Numbered from the stretch's first letter, positions 21,990 to 34,499 are shown. The stretch is DNA of 64,000 bases from Bettongia penicillata ogilbyi (GCA_023548195.1 JAJHZJ010000220.1:1805279-1869278), one strand, 5' to 3'. The notes: generated by a model not told the origin, from the sequence alone. Numbers and translations are program-made.

Positions 21990-24900
21990 CCTTTTCCACC
22001 CAAACCCAGACATTATGTAATTATAGCAACCAATATCAATCCTAAAGAAGAAATTATTCCTCTTTTCATTGGAGAAGTGAAGGTCTGTAGATGGAGACTT
22101 TAATGTGTTGCTAGATGTTTGAGATGCATTCTGTGGTTTTATTTCTTATTTTTTTCTTTATTAAAAATCAAGAGTCATAATGATCAAAGAGGGAAGAGTG
22201 TGAGGTTTTGTGTGAAGAATTGGAAATGACTATGAGGTAACAAAGAAAAGGCGTCACTGATTTTTAGTAGTACCATTTTGGTAAAGTCTGGTACTTTACC
22301 TTTCCATAAAGAAAATATTTAATGGGATGGGATGTTTTTCACTGAACCATTTTGAGAGAGCTCAAAAATGACAAAATGGGAGCTATTTCTTGATTCCAGA
22401 GCTGTGATATTCAACAAATTATTTACTCAATATATATTTAGGTGCATAAACCAGGTGGCTACAGCGAAAATGGGTGTGTCTTTTGTTATAAAGTTTTATC
22501 CTCATGACTTGAGGTATGCCTATCACAATCCCCACCCCAAGCCCCCAACCTGGAACTAGAATGAGAGCTGACTTAAGAATCTTGACATCTGTTAAAATAG
22601 AGGTAGCTAATATAGAAAATATCAGACCTCTAACTATAACCTGCCCAGGTCTGCCTTTTCCTATGTCTGAAAGTGATTTCAAACAAATTTTACAGGTATA
22701 TTTCTGAGGTTCCCTTTGGAGAAAACTTGAGCTTTCCTTTCTTCTTGAACTGGTAGAGTACCATTGCTATTTCTACTGAAAGGAGTTTGAAAATATATTT
22801 TATTCTTTATTCTAAAATGTGCTTGCTGTTAAATCAATTGTGGGATATAGCATAATCCAGTTTTCAATTATTTTCGTTGGGTGCATAGAAATGCCACAAT
22901 CAGTTATTGTTTAAAAAAAATGCCAACCTCAGCAGTAAATTTTGAAAATGTTAATTTTATCTGAATAATCATAACTTTTGTAGTCTACCTGAATGGTTGA
23001 GAAGAGGTTCTCTACATCAATTTCATGATCACTTTGCTTAGCAAATTGAGCTGTTTGAAGAGGATATAATGGGTATCCTGTCAATCTTATGTCATTCCAC
23101 AACTAGAAATTAGTGCCTCCTTGTATTTCATATGTGAGAATGTGAAAGCTGCAATCGTTATTGTCATACAGCATTTTACAGGTTACTAGTGTTTGTGGGA
23201 ATGCTGACATTTGTAAACTGAAATTAAGCGCACAGTTATTGCTGAAAGCTATTCAAGTTCAGTCCTTCTGACCATCTTATTATAAGTATTAGAAGGGTTC
23301 CAAAAACTGACTTTCTAAAAACATGAATATAAAGGATTCTTTTTTTAGTTTATATGTACTTAACTTTTGCTTTCCATTGTCCTTTCAAAATCTTTATGTA
23401 ATCCAAGTTTAAAGAAAGGAAATGGGATGAAGCTGGCAACCTTACCATCCACAAAATGATCAGCTTATGAGTTGCATCCATTTCAACTTGACCAAAAGCC
23501 AGCTAGTACATTTTTGGTGATGAATACAACTTATTCTTACATTTTTAGCATCTATGATTTTATAGTCTGTCACTAGAGGACACAGTATAACTTTTTCACT
23601 AGAGAAAATAAAAGAGGAAAAGCTTTAAATTCTGTTAGATGTTCTTTGAACTAGGGGAAGAAATTTCTAAAGCAATACAAAAATGCTTTAACTATGGAAT
23701 GAGAAAGGAAATAAAATTCCCCCTCAATAATGGGAAAATAAAAGAAACCCAAATAGAGTCTATGAAATCTTTCTACACTCCTATCAAAGGTTTGACTCAC
23801 CTTTTAAATCTCACCTACACTTGCATTCTTGGAGAAAATTCAACCTTCAGACCCACATTGCAAATCTGTCAATCTAACTTTTCAAAAGTTTGAGTTTATA
23901 TTCAAGCTTAGAACATTGTTGCCTGTATACAATGACAGACCTAAATATGGAATCTAAATTAAAATCTACCTAAAAATAATTCAATGACCCCACAGCTCAG
24001 TGAGTTGATAGTATGCATGTTTTTTTTTTTCTTTTTGCTCTTTCCATCTGTTGCTAAGATTAGGGATTAGTCAGCCACTGTCAGCAGATATGTTAAGTGA
24101 TTAGCATATTAACTGTAATTCTTCCATCCTTGACACCTTATGCTGAGCAATATTTAAGGTAGTATGTTACTTGACTGGAAGGTCTACATAATAAATGTTG
24201 TGGAAATTATTTAATTAAAAAAAAAGGTAATGCTATAGTTGAATGCAGATTTAAGCCAGAATGAAACCATTTTGAAGTCTGAAGATAGGGTTTGATTTTC
24301 CTTACATCCGCTTATCGATATTTCTTATCACATAGCCTCTTGTCAGATATATCAATATATAAAATACATTTGGAAGAAATGTATTTTACCAGGAATCTGA
24401 TTTATTGAAACAAGTTGGTGAATAATATCTCTGCAATATCTATGTCTATTTTTGAGTAAACATCAGGTAAAATCATAGTTTTAATAAAATATTAGGAAAC
24501 AAAGGAGGGGAAGAGTGAAGGGCACCTTTTCCTTTACTTTTCATTATCCATTACTCACAGCAATCCCTTCACTATGGCAAGAAGATCAACTGATCAAATT
24601 AGGGTTGTCAGGACTCCCAGATAGTCATGTGTGGGACAAGGAAGGAAAGGATAGAGTCCTCTAAGGAAGAAATTAGATTTTTCTCTGATATGTACATGTG
24701 TATTTATGTGTGGATAAAAATATACATATTATGAATATTACATATAAATAAAATATATGCTTATATATACACATAAAGTTAATGTGTAGTTTATTCAGAA
24801 TTTATGTTCAGCAAAATTGAACCACATGTTTACATGTGTGTATATGTGTATGTACATATAAATATATACATATATACATACACACACACATATATACACA

Positions 24901-25435
24901 ATGTGTGTGGCAGGGAATACAAAACAAATTAGATAAACAAAACTAAACTAACTTGAATTTATATTTGTCCATCCTTAGGTTCTTGCATTTTAATTAGATT
25001 TAATTTGGAAATTGAATTATTTTCTATTCATATCAGCAGAAACAAATAATAATGATAACATCTTTTTTAAAATATGTCCATCTCTGAACAGGAAAAGCAA
25101 ATATAAAGGGAAAAACTGTCACTTAGCCTGTGATTGAAGCCAAGCTAAATCATTCAAGCCAAAATAATCAGCATCTTTTTTAAAATAATTAAATTACCCT
25201 CAGGTTTTGTCTAGAGCACAGTTCTTTAATCTTCTGTGTGTATACCATGGATATATTTGACAGAATTATATATTTTTTCATGTAATGTTACACTGAAACT
25301 AAATTATGTCACCATAGGCAAAATAAAATATAGAAATAAGGAAATTATCCAAATAAGAAAATTTATAACAGACTTCATAAGTTAATTTTACATCAAAATA
25401 TGAAAGAGTTGCTTTATAGAGCTAAACAACAGTAA
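21990..25435. other. Mostly unassigned AT-rich sequence
   Basis: About 3.4 kb with no supported gene and no named transposon. Open frames (22368-22559, 22419-22682, 22516-22707, 23639-23893) are short, and the first three overlap on both strands. The only clear structure is the simple repeat at 24685-24912. Confidence 0.5.
24685..24912 (+). repeat. TA/CA-rich alternating tract
   Basis: Interrupted TATA, TGTA and CACA units, densest at 24835-24905. Confidence 0.75.
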
Positions 25436-25439
25436 TAAT

Positions 25440-25854
25440 GAAATGACTCTGGAAAAATATAAGGTCAAAATTACATGGGACATTGCAAAAGTAAAAATGA
25501 GGAAAGATGGGAGGCCTAGCAGTACTGGATTTGAAAGTACATTACAAAGCAGTATTTCCAAAATTATGTGCAGCTAGTTATAAAAGAGAAAAGTTACTCA
25601 GTGGGATAGATTTAGTATTAGAAGTATACAAACTTCGTAGCACAATATTTGATAAACCAACAAATACATCCAAAGTGAATGCAAAGAAAAGTAGTCAAAT
25701 AAAAAGCTGCTGGAAACTTGAAGAACGGAAATTAGGCAGATAGTATATTCAGATTAATATTTGACAGTATGTATCATGGTTAGCTCCAAATGGTTGCATG
25801 ACTAAAAGCCATATTTTAAAGGAATTAGAAAAACAAACAAGGAAATAACTTTCA
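25440..25854 (+). mobile_element. L1 ORF2 C-terminal remnant, left piece
   Basis: The frame at 25507-25743 starts with a GGLAVLDLKVHYKAV segment typical of the region after the L1 reverse transcriptase. It continues with a match to the next conserved stretch ('atatttgataaaccaac', 'agctgctggaaacttgaaga'). The L1 is interrupted at about 25855 by a copy of the long non-coding repeat and resumes at about 26270. Confidence 0.7.
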
Positions 25855-26262
25855 CAAGCATTGATTAATATGCTTACCATATGCCACACACTGTTCTAAG
25901 AGCTGAGGACACAAAATGTGGCCCACAAGAAGCTAACAGTCTATTTGAAGAGAAGGCACTCAAACAATTGTGTACACAGGATAATTTTGAGGGAATCTCA
26001 GTGGAAGACAGGAAGCATTAAGGTATATGAGGAACAGACTTTTGCAGGAGATTGGATTTTAACTGCTACTTGAAGAAAGTCAGCAAAGCCAAAAAGGAGA
26101 AATAAAGAAGGAAACCATTCCAAGCAATTCTTATAGAGCAGTCCCATACTAGGCTATTCCAATGGTTAAGACTTGGGAGTTGAAATGAAAATGGAAGGGG
26201 GGGGCAGAGGGGAAGGGGATCATACTGATAAGAGATTAATGGAGCTATTAAGCTAAATGCTA
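25855..26262 (+). repeat. Long non-coding repeat inserted into an L1
   Basis: 'agcattgattaatatgctta', 'ccatatgccacacactgttc', 'gagctgaggacacaaaatg', 'aagctaacagtctattt' and 'gattggattttaactgctac' follow the start and next section of the family. L1 ORF2 sequence lies on both sides, so it entered after the L1, or by recombination. A G run (26199-26205) and purine-rich stretch follow. Confidence 0.6.
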
Positions 26263-26269
26263 TATTGAT

Positions 26270-27265
26270 TAAGATAAAATTATATTTCCCCCTCCTCCAA
26301 GGTCACTATGGCAGACACTGAAAATCATGAAAGAATCCCCCCAATAGCTGTAGCATGACAGTGAAACCTCTACTATTAAGTATGTCATTGGTGGGACTTT
26401 TATATCTCAGGTATGAAGGAAGTAAAAATACCATCTGACCCCCTTAAAGGACTAACCCAGTTATTATAAAATAATGTCACTCCTACTGTAACTTTGGACA
26501 AGACAGGAACTCTTGAACAAACAAGATATAGAGAATTTATAGGAGATAAAATGGAAAACTTGGATTACATAAAATAGGGAAAAAATTTTCAATGAATAAA
26601 TTCAGTGGAGCTCAACCTAGAAAGGAAACAATTGGAGAAATATTTTGCAGAAATTTTTCCTGATAAAAGTCTGAAATCCAAGATATATAGGGCCCAATTC
26701 ACATATATAAAAATTAGAATCATTCCCCACATGGGGGGGAAAGGAATGTCATAAGATATATCTAAGAAATTTGGAGAAAACACCAATCAACAATCTTTGA
26801 AAATATTTCAAATCATTACTAATAAGAGAAAGATAAATGAAAACAACTCTTGGTTTCCACTTCATACTCATCAAATTGGAAAAAAATTAGAAGAAAAATA
26901 TCAATTTTTTGAGGGGCTACAGGAAAACAAGTGTGATTGCACTTTAAATTGGTTCAGCCATTCTAGAAAGGTATTTGTAACTATACACAAAATTCATGAA
27001 TATTATTATATTATTCACTGATTCTATTACTATGCATATATTTCCAAAGAAATCAAATGAGGGAAAGGAAACATTTACAAAAACATTCATTACATCATTT
27101 TTTGACTTAGTAAAGAACTAAAACCTAAAAGGGTATCGCTCTGCTGAGAAATAGATGAATAAATTATGATATATAATACCACTACTGTCAATGACAACAA
27201 AAATGGGGGGAAAACCAGTTACTGATCTTTTTTTAACACAGAGGAGATCAGCAAGAAAGAACTAT
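26270..27265 (+). mobile_element. L1 ORF2 C-terminus and 3' end, right piece
   Basis: Ordered matches to the end of L1 ORF2 include 'tggattacataaaataggga', 'ctgaaatccaagatatatag', 'caaatcattactaataagag', 'tttccacttcatactcatca' and 'ttggttcagccattctagaa'. The frame is open over 26797-27021 but broken elsewhere. It is the continuation of 25440-25854. Confidence 0.7.
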
Positions 27266-27269
27266 AGGA

Positions 27270-27780
27270 TCACAGCTAAGTAGGGCCAGTTTGAAAGTTA
27301 TATGTTCAATTTATCATATATTTTAAAATAAAAGCAAGCTATATGTAATAGAGATCCACAATAAAATTTATTTTTCTGTTCCACTAAGTTTTTGAAACAC
27401 CCATTTCCTTTTCGTATTGGTTAAGTTCAGAATAAAAATTGCGTAGAACACAAGAAACTTTAGAGTAAAAGCAAAAAAGGAGTTTTGAAATGAATATATT
27501 GAACATTATATATCTTATTAAGAACATCTATTATGATAATCATGATTTTATCTAAATGGTAAAACAAAATTAAAAAAAAAAACAATACTTTTGACTCAAA
27601 GTCTGAAGATTTGGGTGCCTGGAGTAATTATTTTGCATTTTATCTGTTTTGCACAATTTAAAGCTCATGACACTTACCTGGCTCCAAACCTGGATGTTCT
27701 TGAAGACTGGAAGATAAAAGAGACAGAATACAATTATTAAAGTTGCTTCCAGCTCTAAGATTCTACTAATTTAATTATTC
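27270..27780. other. Unassigned sequence
   Basis: AT-rich. A faint forward SINE resemblance exists at 27590-27765 ('gactcaaagtctgaagattt', 'gcttccagctctaagattct') but it is too decayed to call. Confidence 0.4.
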
Positions 27781-27784
27781 AAAT

Positions 27785-27950
27785 AAAGTGTTAGAATTAT
27801 TTTAACAGAAATAGAAGAAAATGTGTAGATTATCTTAATTTCACAGTATACTTGAGAGAAGAGAATTGAAATGATTCCTCCAAGGCTTCACAGTAAGAGT
27901 CAGAAATCAAACTTAAACTTCTAATACATATTCCATGATTTTTTCATGTG
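27785..27950 (-). repeat. MIR-like SINE, antisense fragment
   Basis: 'ttgaaatgattcctccaagg', 'cttcacagtaagagtcagaa' and 'atcaaacttaaacttctaat' in the order of an antisense MIR. Confidence 0.5.
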
Positions 27951-27959
27951 CAATGAACC

Positions 27960-28068
27960 ACAACTCTTAGAGGGCAGGGGAAATGTCTTTTTTATCTCTG
28001 TGTCTTTGTACATCTAGTATATAGCTTTGTACAGCGATAAATGTTGAACTGAATTTTGAAGTGAATTT
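27960..28068 (+). repeat. L2 3' terminus
   Basis: 'gagggcaggggaaatgtct', 'tatctctgtgtctttgtaca' and 'gcgataaatgttgaactga' match the conserved last 100 bp of L2. Confidence 0.7.
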
Positions 28069-28069
28069 T

Positions 28070-29390
28070 TAGCTCATCTGTTTCTTTTAGAAAACCAAAA
28101 AGAACATTTAAAACTAAGTTGCAGAACCATTACTACAAAACCCAAATGAGAGAGTTGTTTATGTAATTATGTAAAGAGCCTATGAATATTTTGTCAGAAA
28201 GTATTTGCCGGTTATTTACTGAGACAGTCTGAAATTCACTAGATATTAGGCAACTTTTTCTTCACTTTCAAAAATGTGGAATAAAGTCATTTTAGTATTC
28301 AGTCTCATTAGCAGTAAAAGTATTACAAATGAATCAAATTGGATGTCAAGCTTGTTCTATTTTTTGATGCTTCTCAAACGAAAGAATTCAAATTGCAAAC
28401 CAGGATGAATTCTGAGAGTAAATTTGTTTCAAATCTTAAATCTGTAAAAAGCAAAGTGGCACTAATGACATATCAAGATAAAATCCTTTCTTAATTACAG
28501 TCTTGATAACTTTGAGATATGACACTAGCCAGACTATTAAAAATGTTATAGTTTTCCAGCATAAGATTGTATTTATCAATACAGTGTATTTGCTATTATA
28601 TCTATTTCTTAATCTAAGAGAAAGTTTATTAAGAACAAAATAATAGACTATTATATAGCTTCAAAGAATAAAGGTATTCAAAGCAGTTAACCAAGAGTTT
28701 CAGAGTATCCCTATTAAGCCTACAATAAAGGTGCAATGCTAATTTGGAGATAATTTTCAAGAATAGAAAAATTTATTAATTAGTACTACTTTAGTAGGGT
28801 GAGAAAGGACTATAGGAATGAGTAAATAATCTTAATTGTAGAATAATTTAAAGAAATAGAGTTTTGTTACCTTCAAGCACATCTAGAGATTTCAAGTAGT
28901 TTACAAAACTGTAGACTTTAGCTGACTTGCTTTTAATCTGTTGACAATGTCAAATTAGCATATCAATGGTTTGTGTTCCAGACAATACTTGAAAAATATT
29001 TTAAAATCATTTTTTTCTCAGTAGTAACTTAAATGTCTCTTGAGATTTTCTCTTACATTATGGGTTTGCAAAGAAAGCTCTTTTTCAAAACCTCAAAATA
29101 AGTTTGATTGCAGTTGTTTTGTCAGTATTCCCAGTAATTAGGAGTCAGTTTACTAGAAGCTATGTTATAATAGAAAGACCTAGATATCATTAGAAGACAT
29201 TATTAGATACCCCAAAGTATAAAAACAAAAAAAAATAGCAATAATAACAATAATAACATCATTATATCAAGAGTTATTTATCTATAATTCATGGGTTTTT
29301 TTAAATATTAGTATCTTTAATAGAATTATTTGCCTTTGTATTCAGACAGCCAAATGATATCATGCTTCCACAAAAAAAGTCCTTAAGTGT
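28070..29390. other. Unassigned AT-rich sequence
   Basis: No open frame of note and no nameable repeat. Confidence 0.45.
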
Positions 29391-29394
29391 TATA

Positions 29395-29610
29395 GTTCTT
29401 TAGGATTTATAAAATATTTTATATCTGTCATTGGATTCTTAGAATAAATCTTTGAGGTAGGTTCAATCATTATTCCCATATCATAGATGCAGAACTTGAT
29501 AATGATGAATATTAAATTACTTGCTCAAGGTCAGAGAACTTGCAATTATCTGTGTAAGGACTTCCTGATTCCCAGTACATTGATCTCTCTACTACACCTC
29601 CTTGGTGACT
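29395..29610 (-). repeat. MIR, antisense
   Basis: 'tttgaggtaggttcaatcat', 'attcccatatcatagatgc', 'acttgctcaaggtcagagaa' and 'atctctctactacacctcc' in order. Confidence 0.65.
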
Positions 29611-29904
29611 TCAAAATACAAAACCATTCATATAAATAGGAAAGTTTTTAGTTATGTCTTGTGATATCAAATATTAACGAATTAGTAATATGTCAGTATA
29701 ATGTTGGATATTGTGATATAAACTTCTAGAGAGTTTTGGTTTAAATATCTATAGATTATATCCTTGCTCACTATTGAATCATGGTTAGAAATATTTATTT
29801 TATCAGTGTTCTTAAAATATTCTCATTTACTAATTCAACATTCTGGCACATTATCTTTTATCATCTTAACCAGTAAGTTCATTTAATTATAATGAGAAAT
29901 TATG

Positions 29905-30115
29905 GCACAGTGAAAAAGACTAGCGGTAGTAACAAGGGAGCAGAAGGTAAGCCCTGGACAGTTCACTAAACCATTCTTTATTTCATCTCACAAAGCAAGG
30001 ACCACTGTGGTAGCAACTACTTGCTAGAATTGTTATAACATCCTAATGAGCAAGTATATGCAATGTACTTAACAGATATTAAACCACCATGTAAATATCA
30101 ACTATTGTTACATAG
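29905..30115 (+). repeat. MIR
   Basis: 'ggacagttcactaaaccat', 'tttcatctcacaaagcaagg', 'cttgctagaattgttataac' and 'gtacttaacagatattaaac' in the order of a forward MIR core and tail. Confidence 0.55.
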
Positions 30116-30139
30116 ATCATAAACAAAATGTTTTTTTAA

Positions 30140-30515
30140 TTTTTTTTTAAACTGAAAGACATAAAAGCTAGTGTCCAATTTCAGAGGAAGTAGAAATCCA
30201 TTCTTTCCTATACTTCTTTCATAAAATGTTGATCTTCTAGAACCACACATTAAAATGAGTTTTCATTTCATCCCAATAAAAGTGGCAAATATAATTGGAA
30301 GAGGTATAAGAATACATCTTATTGGCGACAGAGTTACGGAATTACAGTCAACAATTGACTAAGCTATTTATATTTTTTTGACCTAGCGATCCCATTACTT
30401 GTGATAAATATTAAGGAATTAAGAAAAATGAAGATTTTGTATGTGCCAAGATATCGACAATATTGTTGCAATAAAAAAAGGAAAGTAAAAATAAAAGAAA
30501 TAGGTGCCCATCAGT
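30140..30515 (+). mobile_element. L1 ORF2 C-terminal fragment
   Basis: 'gacctagcgatcccattact', 'agaaaaatgaagattttgta' and 'gaaataggtgcccatcag' follow the last 200 codons of L1 ORF2. The frame is broken. A copy of the long non-coding repeat begins exactly where the L1 stops. Confidence 0.6.
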
Positions 30516-30517
30516 CA

Positions 30518-30668
30518 GTCAGGCAATAAGCAATTGTTGAGAGCATCTAATATGACAGACCCTGTCCTAAATTCTGAGAATACAAAGACAGAAAAATAAC
30601 AGTCCATGTTCTGAAGGAGTTCATAACATAATGGGATAGACAAAAGGAAAACACCTTTGTACAGACAA
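30518..30668 (+). repeat. Long non-coding repeat family, 5' fragment
   Basis: 'cagtcaggcaataagcaat', 'gtcctaaattctgagaatac', 'agtccatgttctgaaggagt' and 'catgttctgaaggagttcat' match the first 150 bp of the family. It is directly followed by a SINE. Confidence 0.65.
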
Positions 30669-30671
30669 AAG

Positions 30672-30912
30672 TAGCAAGGTAGCCTGATAGATAGAGTACT
30701 GGGCCTGTAGTCAAAAAGATTCATCTTCCTGAAATCAAATCTAGTCATAGACACTTACTGGCTGTGTAACCCTGGACAAGTCACTTAACCCTGCTTTCCT
30801 CAGTTTCCTCCACTCTAAAATGAGTTGGAGAAGGAAATGGCAAACCACTTCGGTATTTTTCCCAAGGAAACCTCAAATGGAGTCATGAAAAGTTGAACAT
30901 GAGTGAAAATGA
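30672..30912 (+). repeat. Marsupial SINE, near full length
   Basis: Head 'gatagatagagtactgggcc', then 'tgtgtaaccctggacaagtc', 'ctcagtttcctccactcta' and 'gaaatggcaaaccacttcgg'. It ends 'aatggagtcatgaaaagttg'. Same family as 9388-9635. Confidence 0.85.
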
Positions 30913-30914
30913 CA

Positions 30915-31478
30915 TACACATGCATACGGTAGATTCTTAATAAAGGTTTATTGATTGAACTGAAGAAGAACACTGTAAGTAGAAACGGGAAAACAATCTA
31001 CAATGATTACAGTAACTTAAATGAAAATAAAATAATACCAAAATGTGGCCGAACACTCCATTCGTTGTAATGACTAATCTTTTTCTCAGATAACTAATGA
31101 TGAAATACTTCTTGCTTTCAAGTAGAGAGATACGTGACGATGGATATAGAATGTTGTATATTCTTTCTGACTTGGTGTCTGTGTCAGCTGATTTCACTGA
31201 AGTATTTTTCTTTATTATGAGGTAAGATTCAATGTCAGGGAACACATATCAGAAAATAGTGATGAAAAAACCTCAATAAAACATTTTTTATGGTACTACT
31301 CTACTAACATTCTAGCTGAACCTGTGCATTCTGTCTTTTAATACTTTGAGTCAGTCTCCATTAGCTTAATTGAAAGGAGCTCCTAAATAGAAGTATTTGT
31401 TTGTTTTATGCCAAGAGGAAAGTACTGTATAACTTCAGCGGGTGAAAAAAAAATAATTATTGATAGATTAGTAGGATT
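30915..31478. other. Unassigned sequence
   Basis: The open frame 30937-31245 (minus, 102 codons) has no domain I recognise and no conserved-looking composition. The left end, 'aataaaggtttattgattg', resembles an L2 terminus. Confidence 0.4.
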
Positions 31479-31479
31479 T

Positions 31480-31622
31480 AAAGCAGAAGGGGACTTTGCA
31501 ATGATTTTTCTTAATTCTTCATCGTGCAGGTAAGAAATCTGAGGCCTATATCAGGTTAATTGATTATCTCAGAAGGCAGTTAGTAGAGTCAAAATACGAT
31601 AAGACAAAGAGCCAAAACTGAA
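31480..31622 (-). repeat. MIR-like SINE, antisense fragment
   Basis: 'gcaggtaagaaatctgaggc' and 'atctcagaaggcagttagta' in antisense SINE order. It is strongly decayed. Confidence 0.4.
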
Positions 31623-31624
31623 AA

Positions 31625-32205
31625 ACAAACAATCCTGACACCAATTGTGTGCCTCCATAACCATGTAGTTGGACAGATGTGCAATTTACATGATAGGCAC
31701 TTATTTATTTTTTAATGAATTTGTTATAAAAAGAAAAAGGTTCCTTCATGCTTTCTATTTCAGTGACATGCAGCACTATACCTTCTGGAATTTTCCTTGG
31801 AAAGATGTAGATATGTTATATGACTTCTGTTTAGGAATATTCCATTATAAAGATATTTGCTTCATATTAAAAGAAAACAAAGTATCAGCACCTCAGGATT
31901 CCTCCTTGTCTCACACATTTTTTGAAGGGAAAACAGTTTCTATTTCTCTGCATGTTATTTGCCTCTAATGAAGACATTTTCCCCACAGTTCTTTTTAAAT
32001 GCTTCCAGATAGTTTTCTGGAGAAGCCCAGGAAGACAAAAGGGTTGTTTGCCTTTTAGGTAAGCAAAGAAGAGACTTCTACCTCTGTTAGACCCTTATTA
32101 ACTCAGTAATGAAACTGAAAGCAAAAGTAGAGCTTGGAATTCATCTCAGCCTAAGGGACTCCTTTGTTTGTAAATATAAATGCTTGGTTTTGCATTTTTT
32201 CTCTC
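31625..32205. other. Unassigned, apparently unique sequence
   Basis: No repeat recognised. The open frame 31669-31968 (plus, 99 codons) shows no features. Being one of the few repeat-poor stretches, it is a reasonable place to look for conserved non-coding sequence. Confidence 0.4.
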
Positions 32206-32209
32206 TCAG

Positions 32210-32311
32210 CGACATAGGGGAGGACTGCTTTATAAGCCAAACACATTTTCCATCTCCTTCCAATCTGGATTTTATCACAATTTCTTTGTGTAAAGGGTGG
32301 GGGCCTTGCAG
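32210..32311 (+). other. Weak candidate exon 1
   Basis: A strong 3' splice-like signal (pyrimidine-rich 'tttttctctctcag', ending 32209) precedes 102 bp open in one frame. A 'ttgcag' then 'gtgaac' donor-like site follows (gt at 32312-32313). The translated segment has no recognisable domain. It is listed because it joins in phase with the next candidate. It may well be chance. Confidence 0.15.
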
Positions 32312-32469
32312 GTGAACTGACCATAGTCCATTTATATGACAAAGATGAGTTTTAACAGCATGTTCTAGTTATTAGACAGCTGTTTATTTCCACAGCAGCC
32401 ATAAGTGCTGGTTTACCAACATACTCCAGAAATTGATTACCTAAAACAGCTGCTCTTATTGGTTTCCAG

Positions 32470-32621
32470 GCCACCAATGTGGATCCATAAGCAAGTGGTA
32501 ATAACCCTAGTGCCCTATGTGTGGGCAGCAGCTGTTAGTGACTTCAATTCCTGCCCCTGGCAAAATACACCTCCTCCTGCCATGGGGACTCAGCAGGAAT
32601 CCACAGAAGCAAAGGAACGAG
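32470..32621 (+). other. Weak candidate exon 2
   Basis: Preceded by 'tggtttccag' (ending 32469) and followed by 'acgag' then 'gtatga' (gt at 32622-32623). The 152 bp are open in the frame that continues candidate exon 1 across a 158-bp gap. They are richer in G and C than the surroundings. No similarity to a known protein is recognised. An untranslated RNA exon, a conserved element or coincidence are all possible. Confidence 0.15.
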
Positions 32622-32659
32622 GTATGATAGAGATTGGGGCACAGCTGTAGGTGCCTGTT

Positions 32660-33730
32660 GGAGTAATGACAATGAATAACAATCTACTTTTGTTTTTCAT
32701 TTTCCCAAGTGGGTATGAAATTGAGAATGAAAATATTCAGTTCATACAAACTAAAAAAAAGAGGAAAACAAAATATGCAATTTAGAGCATCGTTGTAATA
32801 AGCTGAAGCACACTGTGCTTTGTCAATGATTTCATTTTCTGGGCATTGCTCTGACAGTGAAGTCACATATCTTTAGTAAATAAAAAAGGAAAGGTAGAAT
32901 ATATTTTTTTCCATTAGACAGTTCTGAAGGGAGGACACAATGGGCAATTGGGGACATGGGGTCCTGCTGTTGATTTCATCTTTATTTCATTGAACTGACA
33001 ACAAAGTTACCAATCTTTAACTCAGTGTGCACAAAAAGAATAACTAAACTTAATATATTTAGAAAAGAAAAAAATGAAAGGTGTTGGAAATTTCAGGACA
33101 CTGTGTCTGATTCTTATTTTTTAAAAATCACAGCTGATGAAAAATAAAGATGCTTTAGTGATCACAAATGAAATATTCCTCTACATTGAAAACTGAGAAA
33201 ATTTAACTCCATGGAATCTCATGAGGTAGAAATGATGCAGATATACTCAGACATCCCTTAGGTTCTGTCTTGCAACACCTCTGCCTATGTGTCTGATGTC
33301 ATATGATTTTCATCATGGCAAGAAACCGTAACCAACATATGATTAATGTCTTTGCAAAATTACTATTTAAGATTTATGACCAATGTGAGGCAAATTTGAA
33401 AAAAAAAACATGAACAATATCTGTATTCATTAGAATAAAATTTGTCTTTTTAAAAAAAATAATAATGAAGATAGAATGTCTGTGTTTCAGTACAGACATA
33501 ATCTCCATCATTTTATATTTGCCCAAATGTGTGTTTCTGAAATTATTATAAGGCAATCTGATTTCCATATGGATTTAATTCTAAGGAAATTTCAAAAACA
33601 AAATATATTATAAATCATTTGAAGGTGAAATTTCTAAATTGAAATTTCATTTTTTTACCCTACCTATTAGATCACAAAGTCGAGGGCAAACTTCTTTAAG
33701 GATTTATGTTATACCATGATTTTTATGTAG
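32660..33730. other. Unassigned sequence
   Basis: AT-rich with no supported gene or named repeat. Confidence 0.45.
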
Positions 33731-33734
33731 AGCA

Positions 33735-33955
33735 AGAGAAAGAATCATGGAATTCTAAAGTTGGAAGATTCCATAGGGTGCTAGTTCACATTTTTCATCT
33801 TATGTATATTGTAGTCTTCAGATATTAAATGCCTGGTTTAAGTTTCATAGTTATTAACTGAAAATATGGCTATACTAAAACCAGAAGCCAGATCTTCAGA
33901 CTCTTGGTTCAGTGTTGTTTCTGCTATGCTCTGTTGCTATGTTATAATTTTTACT
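33735..33955 (-). repeat. MIR/marsupial SINE, antisense
   Basis: 'aatcatggaattctaaagtt', 'ttggaagattccatagggtg', 'ggtttaagtttcatagttat' and 'cagactcttggttcagtgtt' in antisense SINE order. Confidence 0.6.
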
Positions 33956-34254
33956 CAATAAAGACAGGACTGGATGTTATATTATATTAATGTGTCATAT
34001 TCCTTTTTTATGTAAAAAAAATAAGGAAAAAAGATCTTGAAGTCTTCCCTGTGTTAGTAATTGTTTCCTTCTTCTTTCATACAAAATACACTCCTATATT
34101 CTAAAAAAGAATGTGTACTTGCTAAATATAAGTACATATATTTTGAACCAAAACATATATTCAAAGAAAATTTTGTTTGACTGTCTCAAATGCATGGGGA
34201 ATATAACATCTAGATGGTAACAGTAATACTGTCATATAAGAGAACAGAAGGGAA

Positions 34255-34497
34255 TATCTATTTACATTGTTTACTATGTGCTAAACTCCTTTTGCAAATA
34301 TTTTCTCTTTTGATCCTCACAAAAACTCTGTAAAGTAGGGCTATTATTATCTCCATTTTACAGTTGAGGAAACTGAGGCAAACAGTGGTTAAGTGGCTAC
34401 GATAGGATCAAACAGCTAGTAACTGTTTTATGAGGAATTTGAACCCATCTTCGGTCTCCTGAATCCAAGACCATAGCCCTATCTACTAGGCACTCCT
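34255..34497 (-). repeat. MIR, antisense, near full length
   Basis: 'tttactatgtgctaaactcc', 'gatcctcacaaaaactctg', 'ctccattttacagttgagga', 'aactgaggcaaacagtggtt', 'gaatttgaacccatcttcgg' and 'ccatagccctatctacta' are in order and well preserved. Confidence 0.8.
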
Positions 34498-34499
34498 AC

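Noticed and set aside
32405..32650. An 81-codon open frame as a single-exon gene
   Set aside because: No start context, domain or conserved composition is apparent. Only the splice-signal arrangement merits mention.
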